Shown here: positions 27,197 to 38,832 of the stretch, one piece after another
How the letters are laid out: every line of letters begins with the position of its first letter
Numbering within the stretch: the first letter of the stretch is position 1
NCBI GenBank assembly: GCA_041746105.1
Contig: JBGTHP010000017.1
Span: forward strand, 310,001-374,000
Reading direction: 5' to 3'
DNA: 64,000 nt
Origin: JBFHRE01 sp041746105
GTDB lineage: Bacteria > Actinomycetota > Acidimicrobiia > Spongiisociales > ZC4RG35
Position numbers and translations under genes: made by a program
Notes under the pieces: model-generated
Databases searched by the model: none
What the model saw: the letters and a program-made list of their open reading frames with translations, nothing else
What the model was told of the DNA's origin: nothing

Positions 27197-27200
<4 letters not shown>
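26514..27200 (-). CDS. OmpR/KdpE-type response regulator
   Basis: 228 residues. Receiver domain with acidic pocket EDD (9-11), phosphoacceptor Asp53 in LVILDLTFPD, and the conserved Lys in YITKPFG (about 103). The C-terminal half is a winged-helix DNA-binding domain (LTPTEFAILRELSLHQGSLV and YLRVYIRRLRTKL). GTG 27200 overlaps the stop of the kinase fusion gene as GTGA, so the two are a cognate pair. The target is probably the sugar transporter operon directly downstream. Confidence 0.93.
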
Positions 27201-29599
<2,399 letters not shown>

Positions 29600-29691
29600 T
29601 GTGGGCCTCGCATCCAATTCCTTCGAAGGCTGGGGGAAAGAAGTAAACCACAAGAGATGACAGCAGGCGATAGCGCAGGTTGCCGACCGAA

Positions 29692-30435
29692 ATGCAGGAG
29701 CTGGGGTCTACCTCTCGTCATACTCAGATCGTGTTGATCGCAGCGATTTCGTCAATTGAACTGATTGGTCGAATCGCGCTTGCCGCGGTCCTCGGGGTCG
29801 CGGTCGGGATCGAACGCGAACGGCGAGCCAAGGCTGCGGGTATCCGGACCCACTCCCTGGTGGCGATGGGGTCTGCTCTATTCGCCTTGGTCGGAGCTTA
29901 TGGATTCTCCGACGTCGCCGCCGACTCTGACCCGACCCGGGTGGCAGCACAGATCGCCAGCGGTATCGGTTTCATCGGCGCCGGCGCCATTCTCCGCCAC
30001 GGTCGAGGAGTGGTGGGCTTGACCACCGCTTCGACCATCTGGATATCTGCTGCTCTCGGAGTCGGAGCCGCTGCCGGGATGTATGTTTTGAGCACCACCG
30101 CCGCACTGGTCGGCCTGGTAGTGATCATGATCGGTCGTCAATCAGGATCCATGGTCCGGCGCCACGGCCGGCGGACCCTCTCGTTCACCTATCAGATCGG
30201 TCACGGCACTCTGGCACCTGTACTCGATGCCGTTGAAAGAGTCGGGGTAGTCGGACACGTGTCTGTGGTGGACCGCATCGATGGGCAGAACAAGTCTGTC
30301 AGGACGCTCACCCTGGAAGTGGACGGCACCAAGCCCGGTGACCTCGAAACCGCGGTGATGCAAATCATGCAGCGTCCGGAGATGATCGAGGTTCGATGGG
30401 ACGATCAGTCGGGACCGCCAGAAGACGAGATCTGA
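29692..30435 (+). CDS. MgtC/SapB-family membrane protein
   Basis: About 247 residues from ATG 29692 (a TTG 12 nt upstream is the other option). Four hydrophobic helices in the first 150 residues with family motifs: LAAVLGVAVGIERERRAKAAGIRTH, the MGSALFALVG helix, and ASGIGFIGAGAIL, then GLTTASTIW. The C-terminal 95 residues form a soluble ACT-like domain, as in long MgtC proteins. MgtC proteins affect Mg2+ homeostasis and acid survival by regulating other membrane proteins. It is divergent from the ABC/kinase fusion gene. Confidence 0.88.
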   Translation: MQELGSTSRHTQIVLIAAISSIELIGRIALAAVLGVAVGIERERRAKAAGIRTHSLVAMGSALFALVGAYGFSDVAADSDPTRVAAQIASGIGFIGAGAILRHGRGVVGLTTASTIWISAALGVGAAAGMYVLSTTAALVGLVVIMIGRQSGSMVRRHGRRTLSFTYQIGHGTLAPVLDAVERVGVVGHVSVVDRIDGQNKSVRTLTLEVDGTKPGDLETAVMQIMQRPEMIEVRWDDQSGPPEDEI

Positions 30436-30513
30436 TAGAGCAGTTCGGCGCCGCATGACGCGATGCCGAACGCGCCATCGAGTGCGACAACCGTCGGTGC
30501 CTACACTCGGTTG

Positions 30514-31962
30514 ATGCCGGAAACCACGTCGACAAAAGCACTGACCCAGTTTTCGGAGGTGTTCGACGGCGACGAGATTCGACCCCATTACCGGGCCTTG
30601 ATGCAACGCTTCAGCGAGTTGGGATCGGCCGATCTGGCCCATCGGGCGACCCTCCTCGACGCAATTTTCCGCAACCTCGGAATCACTTTCGCGGTCTATG
30701 GGGGTGAAGAAGGGACCGAGAGAACATGGCCGATGGACCTCATCCCTCGCATCATTCCCGCCGGCGAGTGGCGTCATATCGAGTCCGGTCTCGTCCAGAG
30801 GGTGCAGGCGCTCAACCTCTTCCTGGAAGACCTGTATGTCGGCGGCCAGGCCGCTCTCAATGACGGTGTCATCCCACGCTGGCTCGTCGAATCCGCCGAC
30901 GGTTTTTTGCGAGAGGCGAGGGGGATCTCCGTTCCGCTCGGAGCTCGGTGCATCATTACCGGAATCGATCTGGTTCGAGACGGGCAAGGCGTCTACCGCG
31001 TGCTCGAGGACAACCTCCGAGTGCCAAGCGGCATCTCTTACGTGCTCGAAAACCGGGTTGCGCTCACAAGGGTCCATCCCGTCGCGTTCGCCCACCACCG
31101 GGTACGGCCCGTCAACCACTACGGGTCATCCCTTCTGACGGCTCTTCACGCGGTGGCGCCTCCGGCTTCCGCCGGTGAACCGACGGTCGTGCTGCTGACC
31201 CCCGGGGTGGCGAACTCCGCATATTTCGAGCACGCATTTCTCGCCCGCCAGATGGGAATCGAGTTGGTGGAAGGTCGTGACCTCATCGTTGACGATCACG
31301 TCGTATCGATGCGGACAACCCATGGCCTCCAACGGGTCGATGTGATTTATTCGCGAGTCAACGACGAGTTCATGGACCCGGTTGTTTTCAGGCGGGACAG
31401 CCTACTCGGCGTTCCCGGCATCGTGTCGGCGGTTAGGTCAGGCAATGTCACTTTGGCCAACGCCCTGGGCAACGGCGCCGCGGACGACAAAGGCATCTAT
31501 CCGTTTGTGCCGGCGATGATCAAGTATTACCTCGGACAGGAACCGATACTTCCGAACTGCGAAACGTATCTCCCATGGGATGCCGATCAGCTCAAAACCG
31601 TGCTCGACCGACTCGATCAGCTCGTTGTCAAGCCGGTGGCGGAGGCCGGTGGTGTCGGAATAGTCATCGGCACCAAAGCGGGCGACGCAGAACTGGCCGA
31701 GCTGTCCGAGAAGCTCCGAAACAACCCTCGCGGTTTCATCGCCCAGGAGATAGTGCAGTTGTCAACGCACCCGACGCTCGTGAAGGGTGAATTGGCGCCG
31801 CGGCACATCGATCTAAGACCCTTCACCATCACCGGCAGTCACACCGAGGTCATCCCTGGCGGGCTGACGAGGGTGGCGCTGCCAGAAGGATCTCTCATCG
31901 TCAACTCGTCGCAAGGCGGAGGCTCCAAAGACACCTGGGTCCTCGCCGAGGATCCGCTCTGA
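30514..31962 (+). CDS. Circularly permuted ATP-grasp protein (amidoligase-like)
   Basis: 482 residues from ATG 30514. Belongs to the CP_ATPgrasp/DUF404-DUF407 type: RTWPMDLIPRIIPAGEWRHIESGLVQRVQALNLFL-type block near residues 70-105, YRVLEDNLRVPSGISYVLENR near 165-185, a VIYSRVNDEFMDPV block near 285, and GGVGIVIG plus FIAQEIVQLSTHP near 380-425. Such enzymes use ATP to form amide or peptide bonds and are found with alpha-E and transglutaminase-like genes, exactly the arrangement here. ATG overlap with the next gene at 31962 indicates coupling. Confidence 0.9.
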   Translation: MPETTSTKALTQFSEVFDGDEIRPHYRALMQRFSELGSADLAHRATLLDAIFRNLGITFAVYGGEEGTERTWPMDLIPRIIPAGEWRHIESGLVQRVQALNLFLEDLYVGGQAALNDGVIPRWLVESADGFLREARGISVPLGARCIITGIDLVRDGQGVYRVLEDNLRVPSGISYVLENRVALTRVHPVAFAHHRVRPVNHYGSSLLTALHAVAPPASAGEPTVVLLTPGVANSAYFEHAFLARQMGIELVEGRDLIVDDHVVSMRTTHGLQRVDVIYSRVNDEFMDPVVFRRDSLLGVPGIVSAVRSGNVTLANALGNGAADDKGIYPFVPAMIKYYLGQEPILPNCETYLPWDADQLKTVLDRLDQLVVKPVAEAGGVGIVIGTKAGDAELAELSEKLRNNPRGFIAQEIVQLSTHPTLVKGELAPRHIDLRPFTITGSHTEVIPGGLTRVALPEGSLIVNSSQGGGSKDTWVLAEDPL

Positions 31963-32918
31963 TGCTGTCGCGACACGCAGAAGCGCTCTTCTGGATGGGC
32001 AGATATGTCGAGCGGGCAGAAGACACGTCGCGCATGTTGGACGTCACTTTCCACAACGTTTTGGAGTCGCCCCCGGCCGAGGCCTCCACCGCTTGGCGCG
32101 AACTGATGGAGGTCCTGTACCTCGATGACGCACTGGCCGATACCGAGGTCGACGCGGCGACGGTGAGTCGCTACCTGGTGACCGAAGGTGACAATCCCGG
32201 TTCGATCGTGGCCTCGATCGCACTCGCGCGAGAAAACGCCCGCGGAGTGCGCGATCGAATCTCGAGCGAATTGTGGGAGGCCATCAACCGTTTCCATCTG
32301 CTGCTCGGCGATCGGGACCTCGCCGCCGACCTCGAGGTTCAACCCTACGAAGTATTCCGCTTGATTCGCGATAGATGCCAGTTGATCGCAGGCGTTGCAT
32401 CACAAACTATGCCGAGAGATGCCGGCTATCGGTTCATTCTTCTCGGGTTGATGCTCGAACGCGCCGAGATGACCTGCCGGCTGCTGGCCGTTCGATATAC
32501 CCGACTCCTCCACTCAGGCCGCCAGATGGGATTCCACGCCTGGCTGGCCGTCTTGAAGTCGGTCTCGGCCTACGAGGCCTACATCAAGGAACACCGCGCT
32601 TCGTTTGATCCGAGCCGGGTTCTGGAGTTCTTGATGCTCTCGACGGATTTTCCTCGAAGTATTCTGTTCAGCCTGCGGGTCGCGGAGGACCAACTCCAGC
32701 GACTTGTCCCTGACTCGTCGTCGTCTTCCATCCTGCGTCTCGTCGGAAGGGTCAGGGCCCGAGCAGAGTTCTGCGACATCGAGCAGGTGATGGACGAAGG
32801 TCTCGATCAGTTCTTTGACGCACTCCAAACAGACATCTACGAAGTCGGGGCCGCGGTCGAAAAGCAGTTCTTCCGCACCGGTACCGACCTCGAACTCCAC
32901 ATCGTCGAGTCCACCTGA
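31962..32918 (+). CDS. Alpha-E domain protein
   Basis: 318 residues, almost wholly helical. The N-terminal MLSRHAEALFWMGRYVERAEDTSRML motif is diagnostic for the alpha-E family, which has a conserved RxxE pattern repeated through the protein (second set at LLGLMLERAEMTCRLLAVRY, about 165-184). Its molecular function is unknown; it nearly always sits between a circularly permuted ATP-grasp gene and a transglutaminase-like gene and is thought to help in peptide-tag synthesis or transfer. Start and stop both overlap the neighbours. Confidence 0.9.
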   Translation: MLSRHAEALFWMGRYVERAEDTSRMLDVTFHNVLESPPAEASTAWRELMEVLYLDDALADTEVDAATVSRYLVTEGDNPGSIVASIALARENARGVRDRISSELWEAINRFHLLLGDRDLAADLEVQPYEVFRLIRDRCQLIAGVASQTMPRDAGYRFILLGLMLERAEMTCRLLAVRYTRLLHSGRQMGFHAWLAVLKSVSAYEAYIKEHRASFDPSRVLEFLMLSTDFPRSILFSLRVAEDQLQRLVPDSSSSSILRLVGRVRARAEFCDIEQVMDEGLDQFFDALQTDIYEVGAAVEKQFFRTGTDLELHIVEST

Positions 32919-33793
32919 TGCGACTCGAGATTCGATACTCGACGGAGTTCGCCTACCCGAGCATGGTCAGGGAATCACACAATGTACTGAGAGCTTGCCC
33001 CGCGACGGACGCCAATCAGACGGTGATCGGATACAACGTGTTTTCAGAACCCGCGAGTCGGGTTCTCTCGTACACGGACTATTGGGGCACGCGCGTCGAC
33101 ACCTTCGGTATCCGGATGCCGCACAATCGACTGGTCGTAGCCGCAGACTCCTCGGTTGAAACCTCTGCCCGGGCCGAACCAAACGACATTCGTCTGCCCG
33201 CCGCCGAATATCGCAACGACGAAATTGTCACCGGATTTCATGAGTATCTCCAACGATCACCGCACACCGCCTGGGGCGTTGATGTGGCCGGGATCGCCGC
33301 CGGGTTGGTCTCATCGGAGACTGACCTGGTCACCGCCGTCTCCGCAATCCACGTTTGGGTCGGGGAGAGGCTCGATTACGTCCCTGGCGCCACGTACGTC
33401 GGGATGGATGTCAATGAGGTCCATCAGCAACGACAGGGGGTGTGCCAGGACTTCGCCCACCTGGCGATCGCTATGTACCGGAGCCAAGGGATCCCTGCTC
33501 GTTATGTGTCGGGTTACTTCTATGCGCTCGACCAGTCGATAGGGACGGCTCCGGAGGAGGCCGAAATCGAGGTTCAGACCCACGCCTGGGTCGAGGTGAT
33601 GATTCCGAGTTGGGGTTGGTGGGCGCTAGATCCCACCAACCTGCAATCCGTGGGCGACCGGCACGTCAAAATTGGCCACGGCCGCGACTATGACGATGTG
33701 TTACCCCTGCGCGGCACCTACCACGGGACCGAAACCCACGAATTGGGAGTCGCAGTCCATATCACCCGCGAGCGCCTGACCCAGCAGCAATAA
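32918..33793 (+). CDS. Transglutaminase-like cysteine peptidase (bacterial N-terminal transglut domain)
   Basis: 291 residues. Residues 1-80 are the bacterial transglutaminase N-terminal domain (LEIRYSTEFAYPSMVRESHN). The papain-like core has the triad Cys176 in QGVCQDFAHL, His222 in THAWVEV and Asp238 in LDPTN. It could hydrolyse or transfer amide bonds made by the ATP-grasp partner. It is the last gene of the three-gene operon, coupled by an ATGA overlap at 32918. A fourth gene of larger versions of this system (a proteasome-like Ntn hydrolase) is absent here. Confidence 0.92.
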   Translation: MRLEIRYSTEFAYPSMVRESHNVLRACPATDANQTVIGYNVFSEPASRVLSYTDYWGTRVDTFGIRMPHNRLVVAADSSVETSARAEPNDIRLPAAEYRNDEIVTGFHEYLQRSPHTAWGVDVAGIAAGLVSSETDLVTAVSAIHVWVGERLDYVPGATYVGMDVNEVHQQRQGVCQDFAHLAIAMYRSQGIPARYVSGYFYALDQSIGTAPEEAEIEVQTHAWVEVMIPSWGWWALDPTNLQSVGDRHVKIGHGRDYDDVLPLRGTYHGTETHELGVAVHITRERLTQQQ

Positions 33794-33807
33794 CAGCCGG
33801 GGATTTC

Positions 33808-35175
33808 CTATCGCCGGTCACCCGTCATCAACCGTTGGGCACTTTCGCGATGGAGGGCGAGGTGGCGATCGAGATCGAGGCCAACGGTGGTGCCGCCGTC
33901 CACCACAAGTTTTCCATGGACCAATACTTTGTCCGCAGACAACGGCCCGCTGAGAATCAGTCCGGCAACGAGATCCTCGACACCGGCCATCGCCGGGGTC
34001 GACGTTCGATAACACGCCACATCGGCCGCCATCCCGGCCTCGAGGACGCCGATGTCGGTCCGTCCCAGGATTCGAGCGCCGCCGGCCGTGGCGACCCTGA
34101 GCACCTGGCGGGCGGTCACCATCGGCGAAGCGGGATCTTCCAACGCCCTGGCAGTCCTTGCCACCAAGAGCGCTTGTCGGGCTTCTCCGAGTAGATGGGA
34201 ACCGTCGTTCGAAGCAGAGCCGTCCACTCCCAGACCGACCGGCACCTTTTTGTCCATGAATCCCCTGAGAGGTGCAATTCCCGAGGAAAGACGCATGTTC
34301 GACGTCGGGCAATGGGCAACGCCGGTGCCTGCAGCCGCCATCTTGTCGATGTCCTCTGGAGAAACATGGACCGCGTGAGCAAACCAGGTATCGGTCCCCA
34401 TCCAGTCGAGCGATTCGGCAAAGTCGACAGGTCTCATGCCAAAACGCTCGAGACAAAACGCCTCTTCGTCCTTTGTCTCGGCGAGGTGGGTGTGAAGCCG
34501 GACTCCGGTTGCACGAGCGAGCGCGGCCGATTCTGACATCAGCGAGGGACTAACCGAAAACGGCGAACACGGGGCGAGCACGACCCTCGTCATTGCCCCC
34601 GGAGCGGGGTCGTGGTGGGCTGCGATAACCCTGGCGCAATCTTCGAGGATGTCGGCCTCGTTTTCGACCACAGAGTCCGGGGGTAGACCACCGAGCGATT
34701 CACCGACACTCATGGAGCCGCGCGCCGCGTGAAATCTCAATCCAACCTGCTGTGCTGCCTCCACCTGGTCATCGACCGACGTACCCCCTGGCCAAAGGTA
34801 GTGGTGATCAAAAGCGGTCGTACAGCCTGAGAGCGCCAGTTCGGCGAGCGCGGTAACGGTCGATACTTTGACCTGTTCAGGCGTGATCCTGGCCCAGATC
34901 GGATACAACTCCACCAGCCAGTCGAACAGCTCGGCATTTTGCGCCTGGGCGCGTGTCAGAGTCTGGAAGAAATGGTGGTGCGTATTGACCAAACCCGGGA
35001 TCACCACCATTCCGGAGCAGTCGATCACCTGATCGGCCCGATCGGGCAAATCCGCCGTGGCCCCAACTTGTTCGATCCAACCATCGCGGGCGAAAAGGCC
35101 CCCGTCGTGGATCTCGCGCCCGTCGTCGCCCATCGTGACGAGGACATCTGCATTTTTCAGCAGCAAAGTGGTCAA
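33808..35175 (-). CDS. 8-oxoguanine deaminase-like amidohydrolase
   Basis: 455 residues from TTG 35175, chosen because GGAG lies eight bases upstream and this avoids overlap with the permease; a longer frame starts at 35235. The amidohydrolase metal site is complete: NTHHHFFQTLTRA (about 67-79), HTHLAETKDE, FAHAVHV and the Asp in GVDGSASND. The block AELFDWLVELYPIWARI is typical of 8-oxoguanine deaminases within the ATZ/TRZ family, which convert 8-oxoguanine to urate. It follows the BMP-type nucleoside transporter genes on the same strand, supporting a purine substrate; a related guanine or triazine deaminase activity cannot be excluded. Confidence 0.85.
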   Translation of the reverse strand: MTTLLLKNADVLVTMGDDGREIHDGGLFARDGWIEQVGATADLPDRADQVIDCSGMVVIPGLVNTHHHFFQTLTRAQAQNAELFDWLVELYPIWARITPEQVKVSTVTALAELALSGCTTAFDHHYLWPGGTSVDDQVEAAQQVGLRFHAARGSMSVGESLGGLPPDSVVENEADILEDCARVIAAHHDPAPGAMTRVVLAPCSPFSVSPSLMSESAALARATGVRLHTHLAETKDEEAFCLERFGMRPVDFAESLDWMGTDTWFAHAVHVSPEDIDKMAAAGTGVAHCPTSNMRLSSGIAPLRGFMDKKVPVGLGVDGSASNDGSHLLGEARQALLVARTARALEDPASPMVTARQVLRVATAGGARILGRTDIGVLEAGMAADVACYRTSTPAMAGVEDLVAGLILSGPLSADKVLVHGKLVVDGGTTVGLDLDRHLALHRESAQRLMTGDRR

Positions 35176-35200
35176 ACCGGAGAACTCCCGCCAGAGGCGT

Positions 35201-36151
35201 TCACGTTCGTTCTTCGCGGTTATACGGCAGCCCAAGCGCGGCGGGCGCTCCCACGCGCTTTCGGAATCCCTCGAAGAACGTCACCGCCACGAGAACGATC
35301 ACCGTCAGCATGTATGGAGTCATATTGAGAAGATTGGCCGAAATCGTGGTTCCTTCGGCCTGCAAACGGAACTGAATTGCGTTCACGCCGCCAAACAGCA
35401 CGGCGCCGAGAACGGCACGCGCCGGATTCCAGGTGGCGAAGATGACCAGGGCTATCGCAATCCATCCTCGGCCGCCGGTCAGGTTCTCGGTCCATCCAGG
35501 GGTATAGGCGAGCGAGAGGTGAGCGCCGGCCAAGCCTGCCAAAGCCCCACCGAGCACGGTGTAGCCATATCTGAGGCGGAACACGTTCACGCCGAGGGCA
35601 TCCGTAGCTTGGGGGTTCTCACCGACTGCACGGAGGTGAAGCCCAGGGCGGGTTTTGTATAGAAACCACCAGGCGAGCGGAACCAGGATGTACATCAGAT
35701 AGACGAGTTGGTCCTTGTTGAAGAGGACCTCGCCGATGAGAGGGATTTCCGACAGGCCTGGAATCGGGACCTTGACAAACCTCGGGCCGATCAAACCAAC
35801 CAGAGGCCCGCCGTCTGGACCGAGTTTCTGGCCAAGAAATGAGGCGAGTCCAGTGCCGCCAATCGTGAGGGCCAAACCGGCCACCACTTGGTCCGTGCGG
35901 AGGCTGATCGTGGCGATCGCGTGTATCAGGCCGAACACACCACCTACAGCCATCGCAACGAGGACTCCGACATACGCGTTATCGCTGTGGTAGCCCGCGG
36001 CGAAACCTGAGACGGCCCCCATGATCATCATGCCTTCGAGACCGAGATTGAGGATGCCCGACCTCTCGGTGAAGATCTCGCCGATGGTGGCAAAGACCAA
36101 GGAAGTACCTGCGAAAATCGCGATCGAGAGGATTGATTCGACTAGGTCCAT
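35201..36151 (-). CDS. Nucleoside-type ABC transporter permease 2 (YufQ/NupQ-like)
   Basis: 316 residues with about nine helices, BPD_transp_2 family. The N-terminal FAGTSLVFATIGEIFTERSGILNLGLEGMM-type segment is characteristic of the second permease of BMP-family (PnrA/Bmp) transporters, with GENPQATDALGVNVFRLRY as the coupling loop. Together with the permease upstream it forms the translocation pore. One nt separates it from the upstream permease stop. Confidence 0.92.
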   Translation of the reverse strand: MDLVESILSIAIFAGTSLVFATIGEIFTERSGILNLGLEGMMIMGAVSGFAAGYHSDNAYVGVLVAMAVGGVFGLIHAIATISLRTDQVVAGLALTIGGTGLASFLGQKLGPDGGPLVGLIGPRFVKVPIPGLSEIPLIGEVLFNKDQLVYLMYILVPLAWWFLYKTRPGLHLRAVGENPQATDALGVNVFRLRYGYTVLGGALAGLAGAHLSLAYTPGWTENLTGGRGWIAIALVIFATWNPARAVLGAVLFGGVNAIQFRLQAEGTTISANLLNMTPYMLTVIVLVAVTFFEGFRKRVGAPAALGLPYNREERT

Positions 36152-36152
36152 C

Positions 36153-37238
36153 TCAGTCTGCCGCGGTCCGGATCAGCCGCAGCCGGTAGCGGCTGAAGAT
36201 GTCACCACCCAGGACAAAAAGGAGGATCGCACCCTGAAGCGTTTGGGCGATCGAAGCCGGTAACCCAAGGCTGATCTGAATCTGGTCTCCCCCGACCAGC
36301 AGCCCGGCCAACAACACAGCAACCACGACCACTCGCAACGGATCGAGCTTCGCCAACCAAGCAACGATGATTCCCGTAAACCCGTTACCTACCGCCAGAC
36401 CCTGCTGCAGCTTGTGGGAGATTGCGGACACCTCGACGAATCCGGCCAACCCGGCCAAACCCGCAGAAAGAATCATCACAAAGACGATGTTGCGGAAAAC
36501 GCTGACGCCCGAGTACCGGGCCGCTTGTTCGTTCTCACCGATCAGTGCGACCTCGTAACCCCATTTGGTCTTGTTCAACACGACCCAGAGCAAGATTGCC
36601 GCCGCGACCCCGAGCACTAAGCCGTAGTTGAGCCGGCCGCTGAACCGGGGAAGCCAGGCGAATCGGGCGAACTCGGCGCTGCCGGGGAAGCCGAATCCGG
36701 CCGGGTCCTTCCACGGGTCCGTGAACAGATACTGGTAAAAGAGGATGGCGATGTAGTTGAACATCAGAGTGGTGATGATCTCGTTGACTCCGAGCGCCGA
36801 TTTCAGGAGGGCGGGAACGATGCCCCAAGCCGCTCCCGCCGCCATCCCGGCCACGGCCATCAGCGGCAGATAGACCCAAGGGCTCTGCGGAATGCCGGGA
36901 GCCGCATCCGGCAAGAACAGGGCCACTGCAGTTGCCCCGATGCCGCCCATCACCAACTGGCCTTCAACTCCGATGTTCCAAAACAGCATCCGGAACGCGA
37001 TCGCAACGCTGAGACCGGTGAACAACAACGGCGTCGCCCGCACAAGGGTTTCGGTTAGCGCAACCTTGCTTCCGAACGAACCTTCCAGCATCGCGCCGTA
37101 CGCGGTGAACGGATTGACCCCGACTCCGGCCAGCAACAATCCTCCCGCCGCCAGCGCCAGGGCGAGCGACGTAAAGGGGACTCCCCATTTGACCGTCGGT
37201 GACGTGGTCAGTCGTTTTTCGAACTTCAAACTGGTCAC
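36153..37238 (-). CDS. Nucleoside-type ABC transporter permease 1 (YufP/NupP-like)
   Basis: 361 residues, about nine to ten helices. Family features: GVNPFTAYGAMLEGSFGSKVALTETLVRATPLLFTGL (about 40-76) and FRMLFWNIGVEGQLVMGGIGA, a loop GVNEIITTLMFNYIA (about 150-164), and the coupling loop GENEQAARYSGVSVFR. It overlaps the ATPase gene by 4 nt. It pairs with the second permease as a heterodimer. Confidence 0.92.
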   Translation of the reverse strand: MTSLKFEKRLTTSPTVKWGVPFTSLALALAAGGLLLAGVGVNPFTAYGAMLEGSFGSKVALTETLVRATPLLFTGLSVAIAFRMLFWNIGVEGQLVMGGIGATAVALFLPDAAPGIPQSPWVYLPLMAVAGMAAGAAWGIVPALLKSALGVNEIITTLMFNYIAILFYQYLFTDPWKDPAGFGFPGSAEFARFAWLPRFSGRLNYGLVLGVAAAILLWVVLNKTKWGYEVALIGENEQAARYSGVSVFRNIVFVMILSAGLAGLAGFVEVSAISHKLQQGLAVGNGFTGIIVAWLAKLDPLRVVVVAVLLAGLLVGGDQIQISLGLPASIAQTLQGAILLFVLGGDIFSRYRLRLIRTAAD

Positions 37239-38782
37239 GAACGGCGCTCCCCCGCCATCAGCAGGCCGAGTTCCTCGATGGTGGTGTCCTGCGGTTTCAC
37301 GACGCCCATGATCTGGCCGCCGTGAAGAACGGCGATCCGATCGGCCATCATCACCAACTCATCGAGATCTTCTGATATGAGCAACACCGCGCTGCCCCTG
37401 CCCCTCTCGCTCAACAAGCGCTCTCTGACCGCCTCGATCGCTCCGACGTCGAGACCGCGTGTGGGGTAGGCGGCCACCAGCACCGCCCCGTCATCGAATC
37501 CACGTCCTGCAGTGATCTCACGAGCGAGAATTGCCTTCTGCTGGTTCCCACCGGAGAGGTTTCGAGCGGGTGTCGCCGGACCTGGGACGAGGACGCTGAA
37601 TTCGTCGATCAGACCTCGCGCCTCACTGCCCATTCGACGCCGGTTGAGGAAGGGGCCGCGTGCGATTGGCGCCCGCCGGTACGACTTCATGGCGAGGTTG
37701 TCAGAAAGGGCGAGGTTGCCGGCCAGACCCACACCAAGCCGATCGGCGGGAACATGGCAGACGCCGGCCTCGATCATCTGCCTTGGGCTGTTGCCGGTGC
37801 AATCGCGACCCCGAACCCGCAAGGAACCTTCGGTGGTGTCGCGGAGACCTGTGATCACTTCGGCAAGCTCCTGCTGACCATTTCCCGCGACGCCCGCGAT
37901 TCCGACTATTTCCCCCTGCCTCAATTCGAGGTTCACCTGCTGCAATGCCGGAAGCCCCCTTTCGTTGATGGCACTCACGTTCACGAGTTCGAGCATCGGC
38001 TTGTCGTGTTCGCTCTCCAGCTTGCTGACACTGGTCGCCAGATCGCGACCGACCATCATTCGAGCGAGTTCCGCCTTGTTGGTGCTTGCCACGTCTGCGG
38101 TCGCCACGGCGCGCCCCTGTCGCAGGACGGTGACCCGGTCGGCGAATGACATGACCTCGTCCAGCTTGTGAGATATGAAGATGATCGATTTACCTTCTGC
38201 GACCATCGTCCGTAGTGCCCGCCCCAGATCCGCCGACTCCTGGGGGGTGAGGACCGCCGTCGGCTCATCGAGGATCAGGATGCTCGCACCTCGGTAGAGG
38301 ACCTTGAGGATCTCGACGCGTTGCTGCTCTCCCACCGAAAGCTGCCATATGTAAGAATCGGGATTGATGGACATCGAGTAACGGTCGGCGAGGGCAGAAA
38401 TGCCGACGCCGATCCGCTTCATGTCGAGACGAAGGGGTATGCCCTCCTTGCCGATGATCATGTTCTCGGCCACCGTTTGGGACTTGACCAGTTTGAAATG
38501 CTGGTGGACCATCCCCACGCCCAGTTCGATCGCGTGGCGCGGCGAGCCGATATCGACCGGCCCGAATTCTTCGCCAACCTTGAGTGAAATCACGCCCGCC
38601 TCGGGGCGATAGAGGCCGCAGAGCACACTCATCAGAGTGCTTTTTCCGGCACCGTTCTCTCCAAGGAGCGCATGGATCTCACCAGCACGAACCTCCAGGT
38701 CAACGTCCTCGTTGGCAAGGACACCGGGGAAACGTTTGGTGATCCCATCCATCTTGACCGCGAGGGCGGGTGGCGCGCTCAT
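37235..38782 (-). CDS. Nucleoside-type ABC transporter ATPase, two ABC domains (YufO/NupO-like)
   Basis: 515 residues from ATG 38782. The first ABC domain is complete (Walker A GENGAGKST about 41-49, signature LSVGEQQRVEILKVL, Walker B ILILDEPTAVL, VGMVHQHFKLV). The second has the usual altered Walker A of this family (GVAGNGQQE) but an intact signature (LSGGNQQKAILARE). The arrangement is that of RbsA/YufO ATPases. Substrate class is inferred from the neighbouring BMP-type binding protein: purine nucleosides or related bases. Confidence 0.93.
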   Translation of the reverse strand: MSAPPALAVKMDGITKRFPGVLANEDVDLEVRAGEIHALLGENGAGKSTLMSVLCGLYRPEAGVISLKVGEEFGPVDIGSPRHAIELGVGMVHQHFKLVKSQTVAENMIIGKEGIPLRLDMKRIGVGISALADRYSMSINPDSYIWQLSVGEQQRVEILKVLYRGASILILDEPTAVLTPQESADLGRALRTMVAEGKSIIFISHKLDEVMSFADRVTVLRQGRAVATADVASTNKAELARMMVGRDLATSVSKLESEHDKPMLELVNVSAINERGLPALQQVNLELRQGEIVGIAGVAGNGQQELAEVITGLRDTTEGSLRVRGRDCTGNSPRQMIEAGVCHVPADRLGVGLAGNLALSDNLAMKSYRRAPIARGPFLNRRRMGSEARGLIDEFSVLVPGPATPARNLSGGNQQKAILAREITAGRGFDDGAVLVAAYPTRGLDVGAIEAVRERLLSERGRGSAVLLISEDLDELVMMADRIAVLHGGQIMGVVKPQDTTIEELGLLMAGERRS

Positions 38783-38832
38783 GGGTGAAAAACCTTGGTG
38801 GGGGGCGAGGTTTTCGCCCCCCACCATGCGAC

